DNA from: JAVBTT01 sp031550325
Lineage (GTDB): Bacteria > Bacillota > Clostridia > Oscillospirales > UBA929
Reading direction: 5' to 3'
DNA length: 64,000 nucleotides
NCBI GenBank assembly: GCA_031550325.1
Contig: JAVBOR010000028.1
Span: forward strand, 27,139 to 91,138
A program made the position numbers and the translations under genes. Below the pieces are notes generated by a model. That model had not been told where the DNA came from, ran no database searches, and was given only the letters and a program-made list of their open reading frames with translations. Below, piece by piece: positions 6,531 through 15,435 of the stretch (positions are counted from its first letter, which is position 1; the number at the start of each line of letters is the position of its first letter).

Positions 6531-7871
6531 TTATTCGTTCTGCTGGAGTTCGGGCAGCGGTTCCGGCACCGCGGGACGCCCGCCCGCCAGCAGCGCCGTG
6601 AACAGCTCCTTGCTCACCAGGGCGATGGCCATAAACATCGCGATCGCCGACGTCTCAAGGCCAAACGGCAGATACCGCAAAAACAGATAGGCGTGGTATC
6701 CCCCGTACGAGGCAAAGATGGTCAACAGCGGCACCACCCAGCGCCGCCAGCACAGCGCCATAAAAACCACACTCAGCACGTCGGCGAGGTAAAAATACCG
6801 GTCGTGCATGCTGGGCAAGAACCACGGTATGCCCGCGCAAAGCACGAACGCGCAAAAGACCAGCAGCTTGTCGTTCATGGCGGCGCGCCCTCGCCACACA
6901 TAGAAGTACACGAGCGCGAGGAACACGACGGCTGCCAGGATGCCCAGGGGAAAGAAAACCGCATGCAAGCCGTCGGCCGCCTCGGGCAGCAGCGCGTACG
7001 CTGAGGGCGAGTTTAGGTTGAGTCTGGCGCTGTAAAGCCCCATCTGATTGGTATACACGCCCAAAATGTCCCCCATGGGCTTGCCCAGCAGCCAGGCCGG
7101 CAAAACCGTGATGAAGTAAACAACAGGGAACACCGGCAGATGCCGCCACTTCACGCGCCTGATCATGATCAGGATGAGATAAATGGGCAGGAAGAAGACC
7201 GTCTGCAGCTTAAAGGAAAACGCCACGGCCACGAGCGCCACCGAAAGAACCGGCTTGCGTTTGAGCACGGCGAGCAGCGCGCCCAGCACAAACGCAGCGT
7301 AAATCGAGTCGCATTGTCCCCAAAACGCCGAATTGAGCCACATGGTCGGCGCGAGCCAGAGCAGCGCAAGTACGCCGATCTCGGTGTTGCAGCTGACATG
7401 AAAGTGCTTGACCAGACGCACGCCCAGGAAAACGACGAACAAATCCCCGATCACTGAGACGAACTTGAGCAGATACAGGTCGCTGACCGGAACCTTGGAG
7501 ATGCCCCACAAAAAGTACAGATAGGGCATGTTGTAATCGCTGAACGTCTCCTGAAACGCGCCCACACCCGATTGGCGGAAAATCTGTACCCAGTTTTGCA
7601 AAAAAGCGTAATAATCCGACGTGACTTTATCCAGAGAGAGCATTCTGAAAGCCATGCCGAACACCAGAAGCAGTGTCACCATGGCAAACACAATCATGTC
7701 TTCGCGGATTTCCCCCGTGGCCCAATAGATCGCGCCCGCGAGCAGCAGCGCGAACAGTATGCTTGTCAGTGCCGCGCTCTGCGTGTCGGCCAGTATGCCG
7801 CTGAGCAGCACAAGCGCGGAAAACATACCCGAAGTTGCCACAGAAATCCCCAAACGAACGAGCTTAGTCAT
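6531..7871 (-). CDS. polytopic membrane glycosyltransferase, GT-C fold
   Basis: A 446-residue integral membrane protein with roughly ten or more hydrophobic helices. SDYYAFLQNW at about residue 85, in the first extracytoplasmic loop, fits the acidic motif of GT-C enzymes; FWGQCDSIY near 190 and MHDRYFYL near 365 resemble motifs of the GT39/GT87-like mannosyl- or arabinosyl-transferase group. Such enzymes use a polyprenyl-phosphate sugar and act outside the membrane. ATG 7871 is chosen because GGGAGGG sits 6 nt upstream; a longer frame to 7928 has no such site. It is convergent with the glycan-priming cluster, which suggests a common cell-surface glycan, but the sugar is unknown. Confidence 0.75.
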   Translation of the reverse strand: MTKLVRLGISVATSGMFSALVLLSGILADTQSAALTSILFALLLAGAIYWATGEIREDMIVFAMVTLLLVFGMAFRMLSLDKVTSDYYAFLQNWVQIFRQSGVGAFQETFSDYNMPYLYFLWGISKVPVSDLYLLKFVSVIGDLFVVFLGVRLVKHFHVSCNTEIGVLALLWLAPTMWLNSAFWGQCDSIYAAFVLGALLAVLKRKPVLSVALVAVAFSFKLQTVFFLPIYLILIMIRRVKWRHLPVFPVVYFITVLPAWLLGKPMGDILGVYTNQMGLYSARLNLNSPSAYALLPEAADGLHAVFFPLGILAAVVFLALVYFYVWRGRAAMNDKLLVFCAFVLCAGIPWFLPSMHDRYFYLADVLSVVFMALCWRRWVVPLLTIFASYGGYHAYLFLRYLPFGLETSAIAMFMAIALVSKELFTALLAGGRPAVPEPLPELQQNE

Positions 7872-7910
7872 AAAGCCCTCCCAAATAAAGTGATAAACTC
7901 GGTCAGGTTC

Positions 7911-7939
7911 TTGCATTTGTTTCCACAATATGTTATTCT
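7911..7939 (+). promoter_or_regulatory. probable comFB promoter
   Basis: TTGCAT (7911-7916), a 17-bp spacer and TATTCT (7934-7939), 25 nt before the comFB ATG. Confidence 0.45.
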
Positions 7940-7963
7940 TAGTAAGAAGTGGAGTTGTTTTTA

Positions 7964-8245
7964 ATGAAACTTTTCAACGCGATGGAGGAAATCGTATTTC
8001 AAACGATCGATGGGGTGCTTGCGCAGACAGGCTGCTGTACCTGTCAGATCTGTCGCGTCGATGTGGCCGCCCTGACGCTCAACGCGCTTCCCTGCTGTTA
8101 CGTGGTCAGCGACGAGGGTGCGGCGTACGTCAAGCTCAAGGATCTGACGCAGCAGTTTCACACCGACGTGCTGTCGGCGGTCGCCGGCGCCGCGATGAAG
8201 GTGAAGGCCAGACCTCGTCATCCCGTCACGGCGAACGAACTTTGA
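7964..8245 (+). CDS. comFB: late-competence ComFB-family protein
   Basis: A 93-residue ComFB domain protein (MKLFNAMEEIVFQTID...). It has the typical four-cysteine arrangement CCTCQIC and then PCC, which in the family can bind zinc, and the LTLNALP and QQFHTDVLSAV segments. In Bacillus the gene sits in the competence operon but its exact job is unclear; a cyanobacterial relative has been reported to bind c-di-GMP. Start ATG 7964 has TGGAG upstream; an in-frame GTG at 7949 would add five residues. It stands alone here, without comFA or comFC, and its 3' end overlaps the stop of the convergent large secreted protein by 20 bp. Confidence 0.85.
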   Translation: MKLFNAMEEIVFQTIDGVLAQTGCCTCQICRVDVAALTLNALPCCYVVSDEGAAYVKLKDLTQQFHTDVLSAVAGAAMKVKARPRHPVTANEL

Positions 8246-11200
8246 TCACCGCCGTCGCTTTTTTGCCGCCGTCGTCCGTGACCACAGTGAGCGTCGCTTT
8301 GCCGGGCGCCAGCCCTTCGACGACCAGCGTCCCGTCCTCCAGCGCGCGCACCGAGGCGACGTCCGCGTTTGAAATGGTGTAGGTGAATGAGGCGTTGTCG
8401 GGCGCAGTGGGCGAGAAATCCACGTCCACCAGCGTGCCCTCGCCGACGGCCAGCTCCTTGACCCCCAGCCGCACCGACACGCGCTTGACGGGCTGCACGC
8501 AAGTGATCTCGCAGACGGCGCGCGGCGCATCCCCTTCAAAGGGCTTGCCCCAGGCTGTCACCGTCACGACGCCCGACCGGACGGCCGTGATCTTTCCCCT
8601 CGGCCCCGCCACGGCGATCGGATCCTCGTCGGTGTGCGGACGCTCATTGACCCCCGCGTCGGCCACGGTAATCATTACCGTGCTGTCGACGCCTTTTTGT
8701 TTGGCAATCACCGCGTCAACGCGTGTTTTTCTGCCGACCTCCAGCGTGATCAGCGGCGGACTCTTCATTTGAATTTCCTGCGGGAACATCAGCACCTTGA
8801 CCTTGATGGAGGCGCGCTTGTCTCCATTGTGGTTCAGCGCCGTGATGCGCGTCGTTCCCGGAGAGACCGCTCGTATGACCGCCGTGGCCCCGCCTCTGCT
8901 GCCGACCATTTCCACGGTGGCGACGGACTCGTCCAGCGACGACCACTCATAGCCAAGCACCGTCGCGTCATCGGGGCGCTCGGCCTGCGCGCGCACAATC
9001 ATCGTCTCGGACTCCAGTAGATTGTCGGCGTCGGCGCACAGCGTGACCTTGGACTGCTTGACGCCGGCCTCGTCCACGAGCTTGAGCTTGGTCAGCTTGA
9101 CAACCCCGTCCAGCCGCCAGCTCTGCCGCGCCGTAATCCGGTAATCCGGCTCTTCCTCGGTGCCGCGGTTCACGCGCACAAGGGCCGTCAACAGCGCGCC
9201 GCCCACGGTATCGGCGGTCACGCGCAGCCGCGCGCCCGACTGTCTTGTGGCAAACTTGCCGCCCATGGAGCTGAGTTCCCACAAAATATCCTCGCGCGCC
9301 TCGGTGTGCCCCAGCACTGAAAACGTCCGGCTCTTGTCCAGAGGAATGACGGCAGACGGGCTCAGGGAGACCTCAACGGCGCAGCTTGCCGTGTGGCCGG
9401 CGCGGTCCGTGGCCGTCACGGTGGTCTCGCCCTTGGCGCGCGCGTACACAATGCCCCGCTCGTCAACCTCTGCCACAGACGGGTCGCCGCTGGTCCAGAC
9501 CATGTCCCAATAAGAGGCGTTAGCCGGACGCGTCACCGCACCGAGCGTGAGCTGCGTGCCGACGGACATCGTGACGCGGCTGGCGTTGAGCGCCACGCCG
9601 ACAGCCGGAATTTCCAGCACCGTAATTTTGCAGGACGCGCGCGCGCCGCCGTCTGCCGTTTCGGCGAACACATAGCACTCGCCGGGCCGGATCGGCGTCA
9701 CCACGCCGCCCGAAACCCGCACAACCGGACGACCGCTGCCAAACGGGTCGTCAGGATCCTCTTCCTGTGGATAAAGCGTGCCGAACTCGTCCCGCGCCAC
9801 AAACCACACAAGGTCCCGGTGCGTGGCCTCGGACGGGGAGACAGTGGCCTCCAGCGTAATCGTCTGATCGGTTGTAATGGTCTCCTGCTCCGTGCTTAGG
9901 GTAACGCTGGCCGCCAGGACGTCGCGCACCTGCACGCGCAGCGTGCTCTCAAAGACGCCGGCGGACGCCGGCATCACCCCGGTTGTGGCGCGCGTATACG
10001 CCCGCGCGCGCAGGCTCAGGTCATCCTCACGCAGCCCGGTCAGCTTTCCGTCGGCTGCCTCGATCCGCACCGACGGATCGGCGCGCGTATCGGGCGTCAC
10101 AGTGGAGGCGCCGGCCTGGTCGATTTGCAGCTCGGCCACCTTGACAAAGCTGCCGCTGGACCCGTATGCGTCCCCGACGTACCACTCCACACGCTCCAGA
10201 TTGTTGGCGTTCAGCGGCGTCAGCTCAGGGCCGAGGGTCACGGTGCGGCCTGTGTTGATCATAAGCGCCTCGCCGTCCGTCGCCGCGCCCTCCTGCCCGT
10301 CGGCAGCGAGCCGGATGGCGGTGAGCGGAATGTCCACGTCCTGGCTGACATGCGCCTTCAGGCAAACAGTGGCGTTGTTGTTGGCGGCGGTGTCCAGCCA
10401 GGCAGCCCCGTCGGCCGAGGCAAAGCTCTTGCCGGTCTGCGCGCCGGTGACGCCGGACTGCAGCGGAATGGGCTCTGTGTCGAAGGCGGTTGTGGCCTTG
10501 GCGACGACCGCAAAGGTCTCGCCCTTACCCACAAGCGCGAGCGGGGTCTTCAGCTGCACCGTGTAGTAGCCGGGCAGCTCAAAAAACGCTTTTGTCGCGC
10601 CGTCCTCCAGCGTCAGCGGCGTTCCGCCCGCCGCCTTGGTCAGCGCGCCGGCGGCGTCAGCCTGAACGGGCGCCGCATAAAACTCCACGGTCGTGTCCTC
10701 GCCGGTGGCGAAAAAGGAGATCGCCGTCAGCGCCTCGGAAGGGCCGGCTGCTGTAAAGAGGTTTGCCGACCAGGCCGTCGCGGCGCGAAAGCCCAACGTG
10801 CCCGACAGGCCGAAAATGTCATGTTCATAGGTGCGGTCAAAGAGCTTTGACGACACACCCTGCACCGCGTAAGCGTCCGTGAGCGGCGTGTCATAGCTGA
10901 TCCAGATCAGCCGCCCGCCCTCCCGGCTGTCCTTGGCCAGGAACGCGCCGGTTCCGCCCGCGTGAGCGGTGGCATCGTCCCAGCCGATGAGCGCGACGGC
11001 CGTATCGGCCTCCCCGCCGCCCACATAGCGGTAGCTGTCCCCTAAGAGCTCGGCTTCCTCAAAATGCAGCGCCACCGAAACAGCGCCATAGCTCTGCACA
11101 TGACGCTTGATGCGGCTCAGCGCCAAAGCCCGCCCTTCCTGCGTGTCGGGCGGGTCGGGGATATAGATGACGCCGGTCACGCGTATGTCCCTATCGCGGG

Positions 11201-11693
11201 AGGCGGTCTCGCTCAGCGGTCTGGCGGGTGCGCCGGCGCCCGCGACATAAGGGTCGGAGGCCGTGTACACAGGGCCGCTGAAGTCGCCGCGCATCCAGTA
11301 GGCGGTCGCCATGCGTCGGCTCCCCGCCGCAGTGTACCCGCGGGCAAAGCCCGCGGTGTTTCCGCTGTCGCTGCTCGTGGCGTACCGCATATGGTTTTCC
11401 GAAAACGTCGCTGCCGGGCCGATCTGCCCCTGCTTCAGGCCAGAGGCCTCCAGCGCCGCGACCGCCGCGAACGCCCAGCCCACACTGTCAGCGCCCTGCG
11501 CGCGCGTCAAACGCACCGCGTCGGACGGCAGCAGGCGCGCGGGCAGAGACGCGTCGGGAGCCTGCCCCTTGGCGCGCTGCACAAAGCGATACGGTTCGGC
11601 CACAATGTCGCCGGCCGCGAGCGAAGTCAGTCCACTGCCCACAAACAGAAAAACCAGCGCCATCGCGCAGCAGAGCAGCCTTTTGGCGTTCAT
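8226..11693 (-). CDS. secreted C1A-type pseudo-protease with lectin-like and Ig-like domains
   Basis: A 1155-residue exported protein. Residues 1-28 form a signal peptide. Residues 30-275 align by motif with clostridial papain-family (C1A) proteins: QGADSVGWAFAAVAALEAS, TFSENHMRYATSS, IGWDDA and AFLAKDS. However, the catalytic Cys is Gly72, the catalytic His is Thr231 and the Asn is Asp255, so the triad is gone and only the oxyanion Gln66 remains. Residues about 280-500 resemble the lectin-like domain that usually follows in these proteins. The rest is a series of bacterial Ig-like (Big_2) repeats with VTLSTEQETIT, VGVALNASRVTMSVG and similar strands. No SLH or sortase anchor is visible. The start has GAGAGGT 9 nt upstream. 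Probably a binding or structural surface protein. Confidence 0.8.
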   Translation of the reverse strand: MNAKRLLCCAMALVFLFVGSGLTSLAAGDIVAEPYRFVQRAKGQAPDASLPARLLPSDAVRLTRAQGADSVGWAFAAVAALEASGLKQGQIGPAATFSENHMRYATSSDSGNTAGFARGYTAAGSRRMATAYWMRGDFSGPVYTASDPYVAGAGAPARPLSETASRDRDIRVTGVIYIPDPPDTQEGRALALSRIKRHVQSYGAVSVALHFEEAELLGDSYRYVGGGEADTAVALIGWDDATAHAGGTGAFLAKDSREGGRLIWISYDTPLTDAYAVQGVSSKLFDRTYEHDIFGLSGTLGFRAATAWSANLFTAAGPSEALTAISFFATGEDTTVEFYAAPVQADAAGALTKAAGGTPLTLEDGATKAFFELPGYYTVQLKTPLALVGKGETFAVVAKATTAFDTEPIPLQSGVTGAQTGKSFASADGAAWLDTAANNNATVCLKAHVSQDVDIPLTAIRLAADGQEGAATDGEALMINTGRTVTLGPELTPLNANNLERVEWYVGDAYGSSGSFVKVAELQIDQAGASTVTPDTRADPSVRIEAADGKLTGLREDDLSLRARAYTRATTGVMPASAGVFESTLRVQVRDVLAASVTLSTEQETITTDQTITLEATVSPSEATHRDLVWFVARDEFGTLYPQEEDPDDPFGSGRPVVRVSGGVVTPIRPGECYVFAETADGGARASCKITVLEIPAVGVALNASRVTMSVGTQLTLGAVTRPANASYWDMVWTSGDPSVAEVDERGIVYARAKGETTVTATDRAGHTASCAVEVSLSPSAVIPLDKSRTFSVLGHTEAREDILWELSSMGGKFATRQSGARLRVTADTVGGALLTALVRVNRGTEEEPDYRITARQSWRLDGVVKLTKLKLVDEAGVKQSKVTLCADADNLLESETMIVRAQAERPDDATVLGYEWSSLDESVATVEMVGSRGGATAVIRAVSPGTTRITALNHNGDKRASIKVKVLMFPQEIQMKSPPLITLEVGRKTRVDAVIAKQKGVDSTVMITVADAGVNERPHTDEDPIAVAGPRGKITAVRSGVVTVTAWGKPFEGDAPRAVCEITCVQPVKRVSVRLGVKELAVGEGTLVDVDFSPTAPDNASFTYTISNADVASVRALEDGTLVVEGLAPGKATLTVVTDDGGKKATAVIKVRSP

Positions 11694-11721
11694 CAAAAGC
11701 GACCTCTCTTCCGCTGTGCTG

Positions 11722-12447
11722 TTAAGACTCTTCCCAGTTGTGCCAGACGTTTTGAACGTCGTCATTGTCCTCCATCGCGTCAAGCAGCCGCTGCATCTTT
11801 TTGATGTCCTCCTCGCCGGTGAGCCTGACAAAGGTCTGGGGAACCTTCTCGACCTGGGCGTCCAGAAACGCGTAGCCCTTGGCCTCGAGCGCGTCGCGCA
11901 CCGCCGCGAAGTCATCGGGCGATGTGTAAATCTCGTAGACCTCTTCCTCGGCGGCAAAATCCGATGCGCCGGCGTCGAGCGCCTCCATCATAATGTCGTC
12001 TTCCTCCACGCCCTCGCGCTCGACAACAAGCACGCCCTTCGGGTCAAAGCTCCACGAAACGCAGCCGGTCGTGCCCAGGTTTCCGCCAAACTTGTCAAAG
12101 TTGTGCCGCACCTCGGACGCCGTCCTGTTGCGGTTGTCGGTCATGGTTTCGACGATCACGGCCACGCCGCACGGGCCGTAGCCCTCATACTGGATGGACT
12201 CATACGCGCTTTGGTCGCCCGCGCCGGCCGCGCGATCGATGACGCGCTTGATGTTGTCGGTCGGCACATTGCCCGCGCGCGCCTTGGCCATGACGTCCCG
12301 CAGCCGGGGGTTGGCCAGGGGATCGGGGCCGCCTGCCTGCACCGCGACGATAATCTCGCGCGAAAGCTTGGTAAAGACTTTGGCGCGCTGGGCATCCGTC
12401 TTCTCTTTTTTATGAGCGATATTTTTCCACTTGGAATGTCCGGACAT
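11722..12447 (-). CDS. yebC: YebC/PmpR-family translation/transcription regulator
   Basis: A 241-residue YebC-family protein. Members have been linked to DNA-binding regulation and, more recently, to relief of ribosome stalling at proline-rich stretches; which applies here cannot be told. The diagnostic opening MSGHSKWKNIAHKKEKTDAQ, the GNVPTDNIKRVIDRA segment and the IQYEGYGP and TMTDNRNRTASEVRHNF motifs are complete, and the acidic C-terminal part is normal. GGAGGGG lies 7 nt before ATG 12447. It is followed 28 nt later by the secreted pseudo-protease gene on the same strand. Confidence 0.95.
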   Translation of the reverse strand: MSGHSKWKNIAHKKEKTDAQRAKVFTKLSREIIVAVQAGGPDPLANPRLRDVMAKARAGNVPTDNIKRVIDRAAGAGDQSAYESIQYEGYGPCGVAVIVETMTDNRNRTASEVRHNFDKFGGNLGTTGCVSWSFDPKGVLVVEREGVEEDDIMMEALDAGASDFAAEEEVYEIYTSPDDFAAVRDALEAKGYAFLDAQVEKVPQTFVRLTGEEDIKKMQRLLDAMEDNDDVQNVWHNWEES

Positions 12448-12504
12448 ACATGTCCCCTCCAGAAGGATAATTTTGTCGCGCGGGAAAGTTGCGCCGCCGC
12501 CGGG

Positions 12505-13266
12505 CTACTGCGCCTTTTGCAGCGGCAGCCAGCGCAGAACATGCGGCAGACACGCCTCCCAGTAATCCCAGGTATGCCCGGCGCCCTCGGTCTGCGACCA
12601 TTCAGGCGAAAAGCCATGCTTTTTGGCGTGCTCGCGGAATGCGACGTTGATCTCAAACAAAAAGTCTCCCGTGCCGCAGCACAGATAAAGCTCGGGGCGC
12701 TGCGCTGCTTTGGCAGCCTGCTCGATCAGCCTGTACAAACTGTCCTGCTCGCGGAAGCGGTCTCCGAAAACCAGCCTCATCTCGGCGTCCAGATTGGGGT
12801 CCTTGGCAAAATAGCCGTCATCCAGCGTCGCGCCCGACATGGACGCCACGGCGGCAAACCGGTCGGGGTAGCTCAGCCCGAGCTTGAGCGCGCCGTACCC
12901 GCCCATCGAAAGGCCTGCGGCAAAGCGGTCTTCCCGGCGCGGCGACAGCTGAAACATCGCCTCGCAGACCGCCGGAAGCTCCTGGCTGATATGGGTCCAC
13001 CAGCGCGGCCCCATCACCATGTCTGTGTAAAAGCCCCGGTGCGTCGTGGGCATGATCACCGCGAGATTGTACTTTTGCGCCATGATCTCCACCGTGGTGT
13101 AGCGCTGCCACGCCGTATGATTGTCCGACAGCCCGTGCAGCAGGTAAAGCGTTTGGTACGGCGGATGCACCTCGGGCGCGCGCTGGCCCTTCACCGGCAA
13201 AATGACGTCCATCGACGTCTCCATCTGCAGAACATCCGAGAAGAAATTCGTGTGTAAAATCGCCAT
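12505..13266 (-). CDS. alpha/beta-hydrolase esterase (tributyrin-esterase / EstA type)
   Basis: A 253-residue cytoplasmic carboxylesterase of the esterase-D/putative acetylesterase group. The oxyanion region LLHGLSDNHTAW, the nucleophile elbow GLSMGGYGA (Ser120), Asp201 in CGTGDFL and His231 in GAGHTWDYW make a complete catalytic triad. The natural substrate is probably a short acyl or acetyl ester. ATG 13266 is preferred because GAGGTGA precedes it by 6 nt; a GTG at 13275 overlapping the obg stop (GTGA) is the alternative. It probably belongs to the obg transcript. Confidence 0.88.
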   Translation of the reverse strand: MAILHTNFFSDVLQMETSMDVILPVKGQRAPEVHPPYQTLYLLHGLSDNHTAWQRYTTVEIMAQKYNLAVIMPTTHRGFYTDMVMGPRWWTHISQELPAVCEAMFQLSPRREDRFAAGLSMGGYGALKLGLSYPDRFAAVASMSGATLDDGYFAKDPNLDAEMRLVFGDRFREQDSLYRLIEQAAKAAQRPELYLCCGTGDFLFEINVAFREHAKKHGFSPEWSQTEGAGHTWDYWEACLPHVLRWLPLQKAQ

Positions 13267-13271
13267 TTTGG

Positions 13272-14534
13272 TCACCTCACATATTCAAATTCGAGTTCGT
13301 ACAGTTTAATGGGGTCATGCTCCTCGACGCCAAGCCGCTCGAGCTCCTCAAACACGCCGGCCTGGCGCAGGCGGCGCTCAAAATAGAGCCTGGACTCGAC
13401 ATCCGTGAAGTTGATGTTGCGCATCAGGCGCTCAAGCCACACGCCTTCGACCTGCCACACGCCGCCGCGCTTTTCGATGCGCGTCTGATGCGCCGCCGCG
13501 TCGGGCGCGGGCGCCTCAAAGTCGGGCTCAAAGATCACCATGGGTTCCAGCGCGTCCAGGCGCTCCGAAACGGCGCGGATGAGCTCCCGCACGCCCTGCG
13601 TCGTGGCCGCCGAGACGCAATACAGCGGCCTCGGCGCGACGTGCTTGCGAATACGGTCCATCAGCGTGTCGTCCTGAACGGCGTCGAGCTTGTTGGCCAC
13701 AACCCACATCTCCCGCTCTCCAAGCTCGGGCGCGTGCGCGCGGAGTTCTGCGTTGATCAGGTCAAACTCGGCCAGCGGGTCGCGGTCTTCGCCCCCCGCG
13801 CAGTCGAGGATGTGCAGCAGAAGCCGGCAGCGCTCGACATGACGCAAAAAGTCGTGTCCAAGCCCCGCGCCCTGTGACGCGCCCTCAATGAGTCCGGGAA
13901 TGTCGGCGCACACAAAGCTGTGGTCGTCGTCTGCCCGCACAACGCCCAGGTTGGGCACAAGCGTGGTAAACGGAAAGTCGGCAATCTTGGGCCGCGCCGC
14001 CGACATGACGGACAGAAGCGAGGATTTTCCGACGTTGGGAAGTCCGATCAGCCCCACATCGGCCAGCAGCTTGAGCTCGAGCGTGACCTCAAAGCTCTGC
14101 CCGGGCAGGCCGGCCTTGGCAAAGCGCGGCGCCTGACGCGTGGGCGTGGCGAAATGCTTGTTTCCCCAGCCGCCCAGCCCGCCGCGCGCCAGCAGGATCT
14201 CTTTTCCGCCCGACAAGTCCGCCATGAGCGCGCCGGTCTGCTTGTCCCTGACCAGTGTGCCGCGCGGTACGCGAATGACCAGCGGCGCGCCGTTTTTGCC
14301 GCTGCACAGCCGCGCGCCTCCGTCCACGCCGTTTTCAGCCTCATAGACGCGCCTGTAGCGGAAGTCCATGAGCGTCGTCAGATGGTCGTCGGCGCGCACA
14401 ATGATGTCGCCTCCGCGTCCGCCGTCGCCGCCGTCCGGGCCGCCCGAGGCAATGTATTTTTCTCTGTGAAACGAAACCGATCCATTGCCGCCTTTTCCGG
14501 CGCGCACCGAGATGGTCGCCAAGTCAATAAACAT
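13272..14534 (-). CDS. obg: GTPase Obg/CgtA
   Basis: A 420-residue ribosome-associated GTPase involved in 50S maturation and stress control. MFIDLATISVRAGKGGNGSV opens the glycine-rich Obg fold (about residues 1-158). The G domain follows with GLPNVGKSS (G1), DIPGLIEGA (G3) and NKLD (G4). The C-terminal OCT domain (about 335-420) is present, as in Firmicutes. ATG 14534 has AAAGGGAG upstream. It lies downstream of rplU-rpmA, the widespread L21-L27-Obg arrangement, although a terminator separates rpmA from obg. Confidence 0.97.
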   Translation of the reverse strand: MFIDLATISVRAGKGGNGSVSFHREKYIASGGPDGGDGGRGGDIIVRADDHLTTLMDFRYRRVYEAENGVDGGARLCSGKNGAPLVIRVPRGTLVRDKQTGALMADLSGGKEILLARGGLGGWGNKHFATPTRQAPRFAKAGLPGQSFEVTLELKLLADVGLIGLPNVGKSSLLSVMSAARPKIADFPFTTLVPNLGVVRADDDHSFVCADIPGLIEGASQGAGLGHDFLRHVERCRLLLHILDCAGGEDRDPLAEFDLINAELRAHAPELGEREMWVVANKLDAVQDDTLMDRIRKHVAPRPLYCVSAATTQGVRELIRAVSERLDALEPMVIFEPDFEAPAPDAAAHQTRIEKRGGVWQVEGVWLERLMRNINFTDVESRLYFERRLRQAGVFEELERLGVEEHDPIKLYELEFEYVR

Positions 14535-14599
14535 ACTTTCTCCCTTTACCCCATGATCAGCCGGGCAGTCCGCCGGGACTGCCGATTCCACGCGAAATG

Positions 14600-14633
14600 A
14601 AAAAGCAGCCGCCTAACCCAAGTCAAGCGGCTG
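14600..14633 (-). terminator. intrinsic terminator after rpmA
   Basis: On the minus strand CAGCCGC (14633-14627), a 14-nt loop and GCGGCTG (14612-14606) are followed by C and TTTTT. It lies between rpmA and obg, so obg is probably read by partial read-through or from its own promoter. Confidence 0.7.
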
Positions 14634-14646
14634 GAAAGGTTTTGCC

Positions 14647-14904
14647 TTACTGCTCCTGATAAACCGAGACCTTTTTGCGGTCGCGACCGAGCCGCTCAAA
14701 GCGAACGCGACCGGAAACCAGCGCGAACAACGAGTCGTTGCTGGCGCGTCCGACATTTTCACCGGGGTGAATTTTGGTTCCGCGCTGTGTAAACAAAATG
14801 TTCCCGGCCAGCACATACTGGCCGTCCGCGCGCTTTGCGCCGAGCCGTTTAGATTCAGAATCGCGGCCGTTACGAGACGAGCCGACGCCTTTTTTATGAG
14901 CCAT
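14647..14904 (-). CDS. rpmA: 50S ribosomal protein L27
   Basis: L27, 85 residues, whose N-terminus reaches the peptidyl-transferase centre. It begins directly MAHKKGVGSSRNGRDSESK, the mature form, without the short leader peptide (ending in phenylalanine) that many Firmicutes make and remove with the protease Prp. In keeping with that, no prp gene lies between rplU and rpmA; the gap is only 18 nt. The rest (QRGTKIHPGENV) is standard. Confidence 0.97.
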   Translation of the reverse strand: MAHKKGVGSSRNGRDSESKRLGAKRADGQYVLAGNILFTQRGTKIHPGENVGRASNDSLFALVSGRVRFERLGRDRKKVSVYQEQ

Positions 14905-14922
14905 GGTGCATTCTCTCCTCCG

Positions 14923-15237
14923 TTATGAAATGACGATTTTCTCCACCTGCACCTTGGTATAGGGCTGGCGGTGACCCTGCTTGCGGCGATAGGTCTTTTT
15001 GGCCTTCATCTTAAAAATAATAATTTTCTTGCCCTTGCCGTTCTTGACCACCGTGCCGGTGACCTTGACGCCGGGAACAAGGGGCGTGCCCAGCTTGACC
15101 TTTTCGTCCTCGAAAACAGCCAATACGGAGGTAAACTCTACGGGGTCCCCGGCCTCCAGGCCGAGCTTCTCGACATAAATAATGTCGCCCTCGGCAACCT
15201 TGTACTGCTTGCCGCCGGTCTGTACAATTGCTGTCAT
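14923..15237 (-). CDS. rplU: 50S ribosomal protein L21
   Basis: L21, 104 residues. MTAIVQTGGKQYKVAEGD is the usual opening, and KTYRRKQGHRQPYTKVQV near the C-terminus is the basic rRNA-binding region. The start is ATG 15237, with AGAGGGA upstream. First gene of the rplU-rpmA-obg group, preceded by its own promoter and a roughly 80-nt leader. Confidence 0.97.
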   Translation of the reverse strand: MTAIVQTGGKQYKVAEGDIIYVEKLGLEAGDPVEFTSVLAVFEDEKVKLGTPLVPGVKVTGTVVKNGKGKKIIIFKMKAKKTYRRKQGHRQPYTKVQVEKIVIS

Positions 15238-15316
15238 GAAATCCCTCTTTAGAACAGTCTCGCTCTCATAGGCGGCGGCCTTTCGGCTACACTTGAAAAA
15301 GCCCATTCAACGCGGC
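15238..15316 (-). promoter_or_regulatory. rplU leader, possible L21-type r-protein leader
   Basis: The roughly 80-nt untranslated leader contains a possible stem around GTAGCCGAAAGGCCGCC. Firmicutes commonly have a structured L21 leader that controls this operon. I can see the position and the potential folding but cannot score it against the family model. Confidence 0.4.
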
Positions 15317-15322
15317 TATAAC

Positions 15323-15351
15323 AGTCTATCATGCGCTCTTTCGCTTGTCAA
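15323..15351 (-). promoter_or_regulatory. promoter of rplU-rpmA-obg
   Basis: Minus strand TTGACA (15351-15346), a 17-bp spacer and TAGACT (15328-15323). Good match; transcription would start near 15316. Confidence 0.75.
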
Positions 15352-15435
15352 GCAAAAGTCAAACCGTCGAAGATGCGAAAAAACGGGGACGCAGAGGGCT
15401 TTGTTGACAGGCTGATGACAAAGAGCTTTCGACCC

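Noticed and set aside
11311..13257. A 648-codon plus-strand open frame
   Set aside because: It is antisense to the pseudo-protease, yebC and the esterase; no domain, no start signal.
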